The notes: a model not told the origin generated them from the letters alone. 64,000 nt of DNA from Colwellia sp. (GCA_013215295.1 JABSOZ010000006.1:186001-250000), one strand, 5' to 3'; positions 39,231 through 48,006 are shown, numbered from the stretch's first letter. Translations and numbers: made by a program.

Positions 39231-40493
39231 TTATTGAAATACTTGAATAGCACACAAGGTTAAATCGTCACACAACTCGTCACTTTCGTTGAAATTCGTT
39301 AATGCATCTGCCACATCATCAACCAAGCAATGTGGACAAGCTTCTGCATCGATTAATGTTTTTTCCAAGCGCTCAAAACCGAACTCTTCTTTTTTTGCAT
39401 TTCTAGTTTCAAGTACTACATCAGTATAAAGAAAGATAATGTCATGATGCAATACCTCAACTTCATGACTACTCCATTCATATTCTTTTAACACGCCAAT
39501 AGGTATATCTTTACCTTGATCAAGTCTTATCAAGGTATCACCTCGTTTGATAAAGCCATAAGGGTGACCTGCACAAGAATAACATAAGGTTTTAGCCTCA
39601 GGATCGTAAGCCATGGCTATAGCTGTGATAAACTTCCCCCGATTTTTACGAGTAAAGAAATGGGTATTAACATACTCGATAACTTGCGCTGGCTGTGGTG
39701 TATTACCTTCAGGTTTATAGGTACGTAAAATGGCGTCAAGCATCGCAGCTTCGACAGCAGCGCTGGGACCATGCCCCGTAACATCAGCAATCATAACAGC
39801 AAAATTATGGGATTCACCTTCCGGCTTTTCTTTTGATAAACTCGTAATATCGAAGTAGTCACCACCCGCTTCTTTATAAACCTTAAACTTAAATGCCAAT
39901 TCTATTCCTGGAATTGATAAGTCTTCTTCTGGTAATAATAAATGCTGTAGGCGAGAAATTTCACTTAACTCTTGTTCTCGCCAATTAGTAATTTCTTGTA
40001 ATTTTTTCTTTTCTTCAGCACGAGCGATGCTCAACACGGCAAAATTTATTAACAAGTTTAATTTCGATAAATCCAGACTATGACTGTCATTCTCGGCCTC
40101 TAAAATTAACACCCAACGTTCAACTTTAGCATCAAGTAGAATAGGTAAAACTAATACTCCGTCGTAAGGCGCTAAATCATCTTGAAATAATTCAGCACAG
40201 TCTTTTTTGTAAACATGAATTGGGCTAGACATTTTTTGCCATTGCTCGATAAATTCACCAAAAAAAATACGCTGATCATTTGAACGGTTCAGGATCTCGG
40301 CCACTTTATATATTGGCTGGCTGTTAGGATGGCAATAATTAGAAATTTGAAAATAATCATTATCCAAATTTAAACTATTTATCACCGCAATAGTACAATC
40401 ACCTAACTCTGTAGAAAGGATGCTTTGTAGAAAAGCCAATGAATTAGGGAAACCATCAATTTGACTTAACTTAGTAAGGTCTGTCAATACCAT
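39231..40493 (-). CDS. PP2C-type serine phosphatase with GAF-like sensor (RsbU/SpoIIE family)
   Basis: A 420-residue protein. Residues 1-165 form a GAF-like sensor, a short coiled coil follows, and residues 195-418 are a SpoIIE/PP2C domain with EAGGDYFD (Asp212), MIADVTGHGPSAAVEAAML (Asp237), CYSCAGHPYGF, IFLYTDVVLETRN and SDELCDDLTL. The usual LYTDGVTE reads LYTDVVLE here. Such enzymes dephosphorylate STAS proteins. It is the last gene of the leftward Mla operon, 32 bp after mlaC, and so should oppose the RsbW-like kinase at the operon's start. Confidence 0.88.
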   Translation of the reverse strand: MVLTDLTKLSQIDGFPNSLAFLQSILSTELGDCTIAVINSLNLDNDYFQISNYCHPNSQPIYKVAEILNRSNDQRIFFGEFIEQWQKMSSPIHVYKKDCAELFQDDLAPYDGVLVLPILLDAKVERWVLILEAENDSHSLDLSKLNLLINFAVLSIARAEEKKKLQEITNWREQELSEISRLQHLLLPEEDLSIPGIELAFKFKVYKEAGGDYFDITSLSKEKPEGESHNFAVMIADVTGHGPSAAVEAAMLDAILRTYKPEGNTPQPAQVIEYVNTHFFTRKNRGKFITAIAMAYDPEAKTLCYSCAGHPYGFIKRGDTLIRLDQGKDIPIGVLKEYEWSSHEVEVLHHDIIFLYTDVVLETRNAKKEEFGFERLEKTLIDAEACPHCLVDDVADALTNFNESDELCDDLTLCAIQVFQ

Positions 40494-40525
40494 CTTCCTT
40501 ATGGGTGATAATTAGCTATTAATAT

Positions 40526-41116
40526 TTAAGAAGATTTACCGGAAACTTTCTTTTTCAATATTTCATTTAAACCGGCTAAACCGCTGCGCTTTAACGTAGC
40601 CTTATAATCATTTGTATAAGTACTGATCAGAGATACGCCTTCAGCAGAAAAATCGTAAATACGCCATTGGTCATTTCTCAGGAGGAGTTTGTAATTTACT
40701 GGGATTTTTTTATCTGCTAATACAATGTTGGTATTAACTTTAGCATATTTGCCTTTTTTAATGACTTCTTTTAAGTATTCGACTTCTTCATTATTGTACT
40801 GATTTAACAATGAAGCGTATGTATTCACAATAACCTGTGTAAAAAGTCCAATAAATTCTTTTTTGTCTTCTTTGTTCGCCTTTTTCCAGTATCGCGAAAT
40901 AACCCGCTTTGAAATGACAGGTAAATCCATTTTATTTTTAACTATTTCGGTAATACTGACTTTTTTTTCTTTAAGTGATAATTCTTTATTACTAGCAACG
41001 CTAACAAAAAGATTAACCGCTTCGGTTAATGATGAAGTGGGCTTACCCGTTTCAGCGATTGATGCAAAAGAACTAAAAGTGCATATAGCTAATAATGCGA
41101 TTAATTTATTTTTCAT
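40526..41116 (-). CDS. mlaC: MlaC-type periplasmic phospholipid-binding protein
   Basis: A 196-residue secreted protein with a signal peptide (cleavage after SFASIAE) and a Tol_Tol_Ttg2 domain: RYWKKANKEDKKEFIGLFTQ, VIVNTYASLLNQYNNEEVEY and RNDQWRIYDFSAEGVSLIST are classic. It should ferry phospholipid across the periplasm to the MlaFED complex. It sits 5 bp after mlaD and before the phosphatase gene. Confidence 0.92.
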   Translation of the reverse strand: MKNKLIALLAICTFSSFASIAETGKPTSSLTEAVNLFVSVASNKELSLKEKKVSITEIVKNKMDLPVISKRVISRYWKKANKEDKKEFIGLFTQVIVNTYASLLNQYNNEEVEYLKEVIKKGKYAKVNTNIVLADKKIPVNYKLLLRNDQWRIYDFSAEGVSLISTYTNDYKATLKRSGLAGLNEILKKKVSGKSS

Positions 41117-41121
41117 GGTTT

Positions 41122-41580
41122 TTACTCGTTATCACTATCTGAACTAAAAATATATTTACTGACTAATTCTTCAATGCTAATTGAAGATTCTGTTTCAATG
41201 ATCTCATCACCTGATTTTAATAGTTCATCTGATGCTCCTGGAGAAATTTTAACAAATTTATCGCCAATAATTCCAGATGTTCTTATAGAAGCAATCGTAT
41301 CTTCAGCTAAGATAACACCACTATCAAAGACAAAAACAGCTACCGATTCAAAGCTTTCTTTATCGAGTTCAATACTGATTACTTTACCCGCTTTAACGCC
41401 AGCAATCTCTATAAAAGCGCCCTCTTTCAAGCCAGAACTACTGTCAAATTTTGCGACTAACTGATAACTGTCATCAGAATAACCAGAAACTCCAGCAATA
41501 GTTACCGAAAGATAAGCCATTGTAGCCATACCAAATAACATAAAGAGACCGACAATAAAATTCACGTTCATTTTTTTCAT
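41122..41580 (-). CDS. mlaD: MlaD-type lipid-binding MCE protein
   Basis: A 152-residue MCE protein with one N-terminal membrane anchor (residues 8-28) and a single MCE domain (LVAKFDSSSGLKEGAFIEIA, GVKAGKVISIELD, DTIASIRTSGIIGDKFVKIS). It forms the hexameric periplasmic ring of the Mla transporter. Length is like E. coli MlaD, with a shorter C-terminal end. It follows mlaE by 16 bp. Confidence 0.93.
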   Translation of the reverse strand: MKKMNVNFIVGLFMLFGMATMAYLSVTIAGVSGYSDDSYQLVAKFDSSSGLKEGAFIEIAGVKAGKVISIELDKESFESVAVFVFDSGVILAEDTIASIRTSGIIGDKFVKISPGASDELLKSGDEIIETESSISIEELVSKYIFSSDSDNE

Positions 41581-41596
41581 AATATAATTCCTAAGC

Positions 41597-42406
41597 TCAC
41601 AACATTAACGAGCTAACAATGTAATCAACAAATAACATTAATACAGCACTGAGTACTACGGCCTGTGTTGTTGCCTGACTCACGCCAACAGCACCAGACT
41701 GTTTTTGCTCAATGTGTAAATAAAAACCTTTGGACAAACAAACAGACATGATGACTAAGCCAAATAGAAAGGACTTAACTATCCCCATCCAAACATCATT
41801 CCAAACGATAGTGTCAGCCATACCCACTAAAAAAGCGCCATCACTAACACCATGTATTAAGACACCGACAATATAGCCACCACCGATACCAAAAGTGTCA
41901 AACATTGCGGTTAATAAGGGTACTGAAACTATTGCCGCGAGTAACCTTGGTAACATGACATAGTGATAACTGTCGATAGCCATACAATCAAGCGCATCAA
42001 ACTGCTGTTCATTACGCATAATGCCTATTTCAGCACAGGTAGCAGATCCGACCCGAGCAATAACCATGAGTGCTGCCATCACGGGTCCTAGCTCTCGAAT
42101 TAAACTCATAGCAACCGCTGCACCTAACAAGTCAACTGAACCAAAACGGATCAATGTATCGTAAAACTGAAGTGCGATAACCATCCCCGTAAACAGTCCT
42201 GATATTAAAATCAGCGGTACCGTTCTAGCACCAATGAAAAGCAGTTGCTTGATTGTTTCCTCTAACGGAAAACGGTACATCCATAATCTTGATAAGGTAT
42301 TGAAAAGAAAAACGCCTAATCTACCTGACGATTCGACAATATCTACCCCAGAATCACCAAGGTGCTCAATTTTAGCTTTAGCTTTCGTCATAAATACGGT
42401 CAACAT
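41597..42406 (-). CDS. mlaE: MlaE-type ABC transporter permease
   Basis: A 269-residue inner-membrane permease with five to six hydrophobic segments and the MlaE signatures LILISGLFTGMVIALQFYDTL, RELGPVMAALMVIARVGSA and EIGIMRNEQQFDALDCM. It begins one base after the mlaF stop. The N-terminal 45 residues are a cytosolic amphipathic extension longer than in E. coli MlaE, a possible docking site for regulatory proteins (inference). Confidence 0.93.
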   Translation of the reverse strand: MLTVFMTKAKAKIEHLGDSGVDIVESSGRLGVFLFNTLSRLWMYRFPLEETIKQLLFIGARTVPLILISGLFTGMVIALQFYDTLIRFGSVDLLGAAVAMSLIRELGPVMAALMVIARVGSATCAEIGIMRNEQQFDALDCMAIDSYHYVMLPRLLAAIVSVPLLTAMFDTFGIGGGYIVGVLIHGVSDGAFLVGMADTIVWNDVWMGIVKSFLFGLVIMSVCLSKGFYLHIEQKQSGAVGVSQATTQAVVLSAVLMLFVDYIVSSLML

Positions 42407-42407
42407 G

Positions 42408-43211
42408 TTAATTTTTCCCCGTAGTTAAGCGTTTGATATATTCGTCAGCATCGAGATGTTCATCTCTTGCTCGGCGATTAATCATGTTCTGAATCCGTAC
42501 ATCTTTGCTGTTTTTTATTTCATCTACCGTACCAGTGATCGCTATTTCGCCATCAAATAACACAGTGATTCTGTCTGCTATTTTAAACGCACTTTCTAAC
42601 TCATGAGTGACAACGATGATGGTCATATTCATGGCATCACGCAGTTTAAGAATTAATTCATCAAGCTCTACTGCAGTTACAGGGTCAAGCCCAGCTGATG
42701 GTTCATCAAAAAAGAGTAATTTAGGATCCATGATTACTGCACGTGCTAACCCTGCGCGCTTCAGCATGCCACCCGAGAGCTCAGAAGGCATTAAATCTTC
42801 AAAACCTGCTAAGTTCATTAGCTCAAGCTTTAACCGGGTCATGATATCAATGGTATGTTCATCAAGCTTAGTATGATGTTGCAAGGGTAATTTTATGTTT
42901 TCGCCAACTGTCATCGAACTAAACAAGGCGCCACCTTGAAAGGCTACGCCCATTTTTTGTCGTAACTTTAGAAGTGTTTTACGGTTAGCGTTAACCACAT
43001 CAACATTATCAATAACGATGCTACCTGACGTGGGTGTGAGTAAAGCTAACATATGATTAAGTAATGTACTTTTACCTGAACCACTGCCACCCATGATGAC
43101 TCTAATCTCTCCTTTTTCTACAGAAAAATCAATGCCATTAAGTATTTGACGATCACCATAATGTGTCACCAAGTTATTGACTTCAATGATATTTTTATTA
43201 CTTGACGTCAT
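42408..43211 (-). CDS. mlaF: MlaF-type ABC transporter ATPase
   Basis: A 267-residue ABC ATPase with Walker A GGSGSGKST (residues 41-49), signature LSGGMLKRAGLARAV, Walker B LLFFDEPSAGLDP and switch His in VVTHELESAF. It powers phospholipid movement by MlaFED. The gene begins 2 bp after the STAS gene. In E. coli a STAS protein, MlaB, binds MlaF and is needed for its stability and activity; the STAS protein encoded just upstream is in the right place for the same role. Confidence 0.94.
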   Translation of the reverse strand: MTSSNKNIIEVNNLVTHYGDRQILNGIDFSVEKGEIRVIMGGSGSGKSTLLNHMLALLTPTSGSIVIDNVDVVNANRKTLLKLRQKMGVAFQGGALFSSMTVGENIKLPLQHHTKLDEHTIDIMTRLKLELMNLAGFEDLMPSELSGGMLKRAGLARAVIMDPKLLFFDEPSAGLDPVTAVELDELILKLRDAMNMTIIVVTHELESAFKIADRITVLFDGEIAITGTVDEIKNSKDVRIQNMINRRARDEHLDADEYIKRLTTGKN

Positions 43212-43213
43212 GA

Positions 43214-43537
43214 TTATCCTTTTATTTCGTCAAGGCTATCTATCATGGGAAAAACTTTATTTAAATGAGTCAGTTCCATCACTTGCAACGGGGCACCTGT
43301 AGCGCCAACAATGGTCAAAGACAACTGATTATTTTTAGCAAGGTTGTAGGCTTCTACTAATGTGGCGATGCCTGAACTGTCGATATAACTTAATGCAGAA
43401 AAATCAACGATAACTGAATAGCCCGACTCGACAATATCAAGTAATTGTTTTCTTACCTGAGGAGAATTATGTAAATCCACTTCGCCAGTAAGTGCTAACA
43501 ATTGATAATGTAAATGTTTTTTTTGCTCAAAGGTCAT
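43214..43537 (-). CDS. STAS-domain protein (MlaB/RsbV-like)
   Basis: A 107-residue single STAS domain. The motif LSYIDSSGIATLVEAYNLA holds Ser54, the residue that is phosphorylated in RsbV-type antagonists; E. coli MlaB has a Thr-containing variant at this place. It overlaps the end of the RsbW-like kinase gene by 11 bp and precedes mlaF by 2 bp, so it is placed both as a kinase substrate and as an MlaF partner. I infer that its phosphorylation state controls the transporter. Confidence 0.9.
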   Translation of the reverse strand: MTFEQKKHLHYQLLALTGEVDLHNSPQVRKQLLDIVESGYSVIVDFSALSYIDSSGIATLVEAYNLAKNNQLSLTIVGATGAPLQVMELTHLNKVFPMIDSLDEIKG

Positions 43538-43961
43538 TTTGAGATCCTTTAGGTAGGTGTTTTTTTAATTCTAAAATATTGCCAACAGAACCTCTGGGAG
43601 GAAGCAGTTGAACAAAATCCATCACTTGATAAATAAGTTGTAAGCCCAGGCCACCAGGCTCTAGTATATTGGTTTTTCTAAGCTCTAGGCATGATTTATC
43701 AATGCATTTGGCGAAATCTTGCAAATGAAATATCGCTTCATTTTCATGTTGAAATATTTCAAGAATAATTCGTCCAGATTCACCGCCGTAAGCATAGCGA
43801 ATGATATTGGTGCAGGCCTCGTCAATAACAAGGGTAATAAGGTTAATATCACTATCTGAATACATTAACACATGACATGCCTCTCGCACTTTATCCCTTA
43901 TTTGGCATAATTGGCTAGTACAAGCACTGTGTTCAACATGCAGGATTCGTTTCATAGACAT
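43527..43961 (-). CDS. RsbW-like serine kinase (HATPase, anti-sigma-factor type)
   Basis: A 144-residue GHKL ATPase of the RsbW class. The N-box LVIDEACTNIIRYAYGG has Glu48 and Asn52, and the G-box PGGLGLQLIYQVMD is at about 102-115. Such kinases phosphorylate a Ser on STAS partners and bind a sigma factor or other target. It is the first gene of the leftward operon and overlaps the STAS gene. No sigma factor gene is near, so the output is probably the Mla transporter itself or a distant target. Confidence 0.88.
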   Translation of the reverse strand: MSMKRILHVEHSACTSQLCQIRDKVREACHVLMYSDSDINLITLVIDEACTNIIRYAYGGESGRIILEIFQHENEAIFHLQDFAKCIDKSCLELRKTNILEPGGLGLQLIYQVMDFVQLLPPRGSVGNILELKKHLPKGSQNDL

Positions 43962-44300
43962 TATCTTTTTTAGTGTTCTTGAAGATTAACATTATTATCT
44001 TTACACAAGGTAGACATGAAGTAACTAAAATTACTTTCAAAAAACATAAAAATTAATGTTCTCCTTCAGGTACGCTAACTGTAACAAACAACCAAAATAT
44101 AAAAAGTATATTAATGTAACCTTTGTCTTACCGGAATATAGAAGTTAAAAAGCCTGTTACTTTTGTAACAGGCTTTTATTAATATAGTAATGAATCTATA
44201 TGTTAACTTTTCTCGTCATTTTCGAAAGCGTTAGATCTCATATGGGTTAGATATTCCTAATCAGAAAGGCTCTAACTAATTTTCGATGTGACGCTAATTA
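43962..44300. other. Promoter region of the Mla/partner-switch operon
   Basis: This 339-bp stretch should carry the promoter of the leftward seven-gene operon and contains a terminator hairpin for the gene to its right (44148-44177). I see no coding sequence and no GG-N10-GC promoter facing the operon. Confidence 0.5.
44148..44177. terminator. Strong hairpin terminator
   Basis: aaaagcctgttac (44148-44160) and gtaacaggctttt (44165-44177) form a perfect 13-bp stem with a tttt loop. The A/T runs at both sides allow action in both directions; its natural user is the leftward membrane-protein gene at 44301-44744. Confidence 0.85.
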
Positions 44301-44744
44301 TCACTCACTATGAGCATCTTCTGAATAACAATCATTGGTATAATAAGCAGCATATGCAAGCATACTGAGTGTAGAAAACAATGCTAATAAAACATATATT
44401 GCATTAAAAACAATATGCCCAGAAGACATAATTGAATGAGCCGCGAAGTACCAAAAAACAACAGCTAATGGTGCAAAAACAATCGCTTTAAATAAGTTGT
44501 CATTTTTAATGAATTTTTCAGTTTCACCCTCATAGAGTTCATTCGTATAATAAGCAGCATAAGCAAGCGTACTGAATGTGAAATATAACGCCATTAATAC
44601 GTATATAACTTTAAATAAAACAATGCCTGAAGACATTAAAAAACTTTCAGCAAACAACACTAATAAAATAGCGGTTGGCGCGCAAAACAAAGCTCTAAAT
44701 AAATTTTCATTTTCTATTCCTGCATCACTTTTAACCTGACTCAT
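44301..44744 (-). CDS. Four-helix membrane protein made of two tandem repeats, function unknown
   Basis: A 147-residue protein with no family I recognise. It consists of two copies of a two-helix unit: ENLFRALFCAPTAILLVLFA...TLAYAAYYTNELYEG at residues 10-70 and DNLFKAIVFAPLAVVFWYFA...MLAYAAYYTNDCYSE at about 79-144. Shared blocks are NLF+A, MSSG, VIYVLMAL/AIYVLLAL and LAYAAYYTN. The close similarity implies an internal duplication. It lies between the partner-switch operon and the exopolysaccharide genes and has its own terminator. Confidence 0.75.
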   Translation of the reverse strand: MSQVKSDAGIENENLFRALFCAPTAILLVLFAESFLMSSGIVLFKVIYVLMALYFTFSTLAYAAYYTNELYEGETEKFIKNDNLFKAIVFAPLAVVFWYFAAHSIMSSGHIVFNAIYVLLALFSTLSMLAYAAYYTNDCYSEDAHSE

Positions 44745-44938
44745 TCAACCTTCCTTCTTGTATTAAAATACGAATTATTATTATTTTATTGATAATTAAA
44801 ATTATTTTAGCTTTTTATTTAACCACTATCAGTCACTATTTAATACTAAAACTCTCGTTTTTTTTTAAGTGTTAACAGTTCGTCAAACAATTTATGGCGT
44901 GAACTCCTATTAATATTCGATTCTTTAAGTAGATAACA

Positions 44939-45460
44939 TTAAAAGTAATTTTTGACTTTATCCCAAATACCTAAAGATTCATTTGGAAACAAATCAATGC
45001 CTAACCAAGATTTCAATAGGTAGATAAGTACAAAAACACACCCCATGAAGATTAATCCGAAAACGAATATGGCTAATAAAAACATGGTAAAGGCAATAAA
45101 GCGTTCCGCTGGTAACAGTTCTCTTCTGTTTATACCGACAAGAAATACAACATAAAAACTCCAAGGTAAAAACGGTAATGCTAAAGTAGGCCTAAAATCT
45201 ACATTATGAATACGCCAGTCTTGAGTAGTCATACTTTTTCTCAACGCTTTACGTTGTTTAAAGGTAAAGCTTTCAGCAACAGATTTTTCCATGCCGCTTA
45301 AGAGTTGATTAACTTTTGCATTTTTATCTGATTTATTAATACGAGCCATATTATCTCTATTGCCACCTTGGTTTTGTTGAATCAAATATTCGTTAGCGTA
45401 ACTATCGATAAGTGTCATTAATCTGTGATGCATTTCACACTTTATACATTCACCTAACAT
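44939..45460 (-). CDS. Hypothetical membrane protein of the exopolysaccharide region
   Basis: A 173-residue protein with two membrane segments (residues about 93-110 and 120-150) after a charged N-terminal part (KQRKALRKSM). I do not recognise a family. The first 37 residues may not be translated: an internal ATG at 45349 gives MARINKSDKNAKVNQLLSG, which looks like a natural beginning. It follows the leftward glycosyltransferase by 72 bp and may be the last gene of that operon. Confidence 0.6.
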   Translation of the reverse strand: MLGECIKCEMHHRLMTLIDSYANEYLIQQNQGGNRDNMARINKSDKNAKVNQLLSGMEKSVAESFTFKQRKALRKSMTTQDWRIHNVDFRPTLALPFLPWSFYVVFLVGINRRELLPAERFIAFTMFLLAIFVFGLIFMGCVFVLIYLLKSWLGIDLFPNESLGIWDKVKNYF

Positions 45461-45532
45461 TCAAATCATCAAGATTAAAATTTATAATTAACAAGGTAAG
45501 TTTAACTATAGATATTAATAATTACATTTACA

Positions 45533-46546
45533 CTATCGTTTAACTGAACTGTTACCAAAGTGAAGCATCGCAAACTTTTCTATGGAGTTATACATTTCAC
45601 CGGGTAAAAATTTCAACCAAGCACAAGCCAACGTCATTATTGTTCGGCCAGGTTCTTGCAAAATTATTCTATAATTACAGTATATTGCTTGATGAATAAG
45701 TTTAAAAGCAGTGAATCTATTCTCAGACTGTATAGCCCTTCTCGCTAGATACCTGAGTTGATATGCTTGTGCCAAACTGTAAAATTGCTTGAAAAACTTA
45801 GGGTTTGAATCTTTGTTTAACAAAACAGCATGCTGCCAACTCGCCAGCTGTTTTTTAATATCCGCAGACAAGCCAGAATTGTTAATACGATAGTAAGTTA
45901 ACGGTTTTTTAATTCCTGCAAACTTCCACGACGTCATTAAGGCTATTCGCGTCCATAATTCAATATCCTCAGATTGCCTTAGTGTTTCATTAAAGTACAT
46001 TTTTCTATACTTATCTCTTTTAATACCAAAGTAGCCGATTTCTGATAACAATGATCTTCTAATAACCGGCGCAGAGCCATTACCGACAGGATTACGACAA
46101 AAAATATGCTCAGTCGTGATATTATGTATTTTTGGGAATTGCCCGACACCTAAAAGTTCACCTTCTTCATTAATGAATAATGACGGGCTGTAACTAACCC
46201 CTACTTCAGGGTTTTCACTTAAATGTTTGACATGTTGGCTTAGCTTGTCTTTAGCCCAATAATCGTCGGCATCGAGTAAAGCAACATACGAACCTCGAGC
46301 AGCATCAATGCCCGTATTGCGAGCACCAGACAATCCTCTATTTTTCTGATGAACTATTCTGATACGGGGATCTGAAAATTTATTTACTTTGTTTAAAGTA
46401 TCATCAAAACAACCATCATCAACGAGGATAAGCTCGAAATCATGATAGGTTTGTTGAAGAACGCTCGTGATACTCTGTTCTATATATTTGCCAACGTTAT
46501 ACATTGGAATAATAACTGATACTACTGGAATTGGATTAATTTTCAT
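45533..46546 (-). CDS. Glycosyltransferase family 2
   Basis: A GT-A-fold transferase for polysaccharide assembly in the cytosol. Motifs are VSVIIPMYNVGKYIEQSITS, VDDGCFDDT, GARNTGI and the metal-binding ALLDADDYW. I choose the ATG at 46546 (aggacga upstream); an in-frame TTG at 46564 is not needed. It overlaps the flippase gene by 11 bp, so the two are translationally coupled. It is one of two family-2 enzymes in this locus. Confidence 0.88.
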   Translation of the reverse strand: MKINPIPVVSVIIPMYNVGKYIEQSITSVLQQTYHDFELILVDDGCFDDTLNKVNKFSDPRIRIVHQKNRGLSGARNTGIDAARGSYVALLDADDYWAKDKLSQHVKHLSENPEVGVSYSPSLFINEEGELLGVGQFPKIHNITTEHIFCRNPVGNGSAPVIRRSLLSEIGYFGIKRDKYRKMYFNETLRQSEDIELWTRIALMTSWKFAGIKKPLTYYRINNSGLSADIKKQLASWQHAVLLNKDSNPKFFKQFYSLAQAYQLRYLARRAIQSENRFTAFKLIHQAIYCNYRIILQEPGRTIMTLACAWLKFLPGEMYNSIEKFAMLHFGNSSVKR

Positions 46547-47825
46547 GTGAATTCGTCCTATCAATTAAAGTGCGTAAGTTAAAATTAGAAGGTTTAAAAA
46601 CATTGATGAGATAAAGAGGGAACAAGCAAAAGATACTGCTAATAAAAATAGCAACGGCGAATTCCATGGGTTCGTCAGGCATCAAGGTTAACAGTGTGAT
46701 TAATGAGATGACTAAACAAATTAATCGAGTAAATGTTTCGTTATGGTACTGCTGTGTTGCCCTTTGAAAACAACAAACAACATCAACAATTAAATTTGGT
46801 AATGCGACTAAACATAATATGGTGATAATAGGTACTGCAGATGACCATGTTTCATCAAACAAAATGGGGACATAAATAGGTGCAAGTAACGCCTGAATAA
46901 CGAAGAGAAAACCAATGAACAATGAAAGCATAAATATTTTTTTTTGTTGCGCTAATAATTGCCCTTTTCGATCTAATTTACACAAGTATGGATATAAAAC
47001 AGCTATATAAACTTGGCTTAAAGACTGACTTAGACCTACACCTGCATTTTTTGCAAAAGTGTAAAAACCAAAAAGCTCTGGCGTTAATAATTTACCTGCA
47101 ATAAAAGTATCAGCATTAACTCGAATACCCCGTAAAAATTCAGTATTAAAAAGCTTTCCTGATGTTTTAAGCATTTGCTTGATAATATTTTTGTCAAAAC
47201 CAATACCGTATGACTGAACAGGTGCAAATGAGAATAATAATAACCAAAATAATGAAAAGGCTATTTTACCTAATGCAACGGCAAAGATGTCAGCCCCTAA
47301 TAAAGCAGCTACCGCAATAGACACATTTTCAATAATGACACACGCACCATTTCTGATACTAAACCAACGCATTTTACCTTCGCGCTGTAATAGGAATATT
47401 TTTACGCTAACCCAAGGATAAAGAAGATAAATGATTGCCATGGTTTTTAGTAATACTGCAATATTTTCATTAGCATAGAGTGAAGATAAATAACCCGCAG
47501 AGCTCCACTGCCCTATGGCAATTGTTAGACAGATTGCCCATTGAATGAATATTCCGCTTCTTGCATAACTTTTTACTTGGTGCTGTTTACAATTTATGAT
47601 CTGACTGCCCACCCCCGCACGTAATAACAAGGAAAATAGGTCATGAAATGCCAAGGCTAACATCGCTGTACCATAAGAAATTGGAGATAACTGAGCGGCT
47701 AATACCACAATAGTGAAGATTCTAGATAGTTTGGCAATAAATTCGGCACTCATTAACCAAACAGCATTTGAAAGTAGCTCGATAACAGAATTGAATTGTG
47801 TTTTTAGATAAGATTTCAATTGCAT
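46536..47825 (-). CDS. Oligosaccharide flippase family protein (Wzx-like)
   Basis: A 429-residue integral membrane protein with 11-12 predicted helices. The N-terminal block VWLMSAEFIAKLSRIFTIVVLA and SPISYGTAMLALAFHDLF, and the GSQIINCKQ segment, are typical of Wzx/polysaccharide transporters of the MATE-like superfamily. It would flip lipid-linked repeat units to the periplasm, where the Wzy-like protein at 59324 joins them. It is the first gene of the leftward exopolysaccharide operon. An enhancer-like motif lies at about 47959-47972. Confidence 0.86.
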   Translation of the reverse strand: MQLKSYLKTQFNSVIELLSNAVWLMSAEFIAKLSRIFTIVVLAAQLSPISYGTAMLALAFHDLFSLLLRAGVGSQIINCKQHQVKSYARSGIFIQWAICLTIAIGQWSSAGYLSSLYANENIAVLLKTMAIIYLLYPWVSVKIFLLQREGKMRWFSIRNGACVIIENVSIAVAALLGADIFAVALGKIAFSLFWLLLFSFAPVQSYGIGFDKNIIKQMLKTSGKLFNTEFLRGIRVNADTFIAGKLLTPELFGFYTFAKNAGVGLSQSLSQVYIAVLYPYLCKLDRKGQLLAQQKKIFMLSLFIGFLFVIQALLAPIYVPILFDETWSSAVPIITILCLVALPNLIVDVVCCFQRATQQYHNETFTRLICLVISLITLLTLMPDEPMEFAVAIFISSIFCLFPLYLINVFKPSNFNLRTLIDRTNSHEN

Positions 47826-47871
47826 TCGAACACTCCAAAGTTGTCATTGTTAACAAGTTAACAAGTTACCT

Positions 47872-47886
47872 TCAAGTATCGTTCCA
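47872..47886 (-). promoter_or_regulatory. Weak sigma-54-like promoter for the flippase operon
   Basis: On the minus strand the sequence TGGAACGATACTTGAA matches TGGCACGRNNNTTGCW except at two positions, one of which is the C of the -12 GC. It lies about 50-60 bp upstream of the flippase start and about 80 bp from an enhancer-like motif. The GA at -12 makes this call weak. Confidence 0.3.
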
Positions 47887-47946
47887 ACATTAAATTTAGT
47901 TTAATTGATTGATTTTTTTATATTTTATATTTTTATGGAGTGTGAT

Positions 47947-47999
47947 ACATCTAATTATTTGCAGGATGAAAATAATTAGATGTACCTTTTGCAAATTAA
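47947..47999. promoter_or_regulatory. Enhancer-like motif (copy 5) within a hairpin
   Basis: TTGCAGGATGAAAA (47959-47972) differs at two positions from the TTGCAAAATGRRRA motif found before four rightward units. A second, looser TTGCAA follows at 47989-47994. The motif straddles a perfect 13-bp inverted repeat, acatctaattatt (47947-47959) and aataattagatgt (47971-47983). It lies just after the response regulator gene and about 135 bp upstream of the flippase start. The hairpin has no U-run, so it is a poor terminator. Confidence 0.5.
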
Positions 48000-48006
48000 G
48001 AAGCGT

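Noticed and set aside
43527-43961. RsbW-like kinase as regulator of a linked sigma factor
   Set aside because: No sigma factor gene is found within 20 kb on either side in this window; the adjoining STAS and Mla genes are better partners. A distant sigma factor cannot be excluded.
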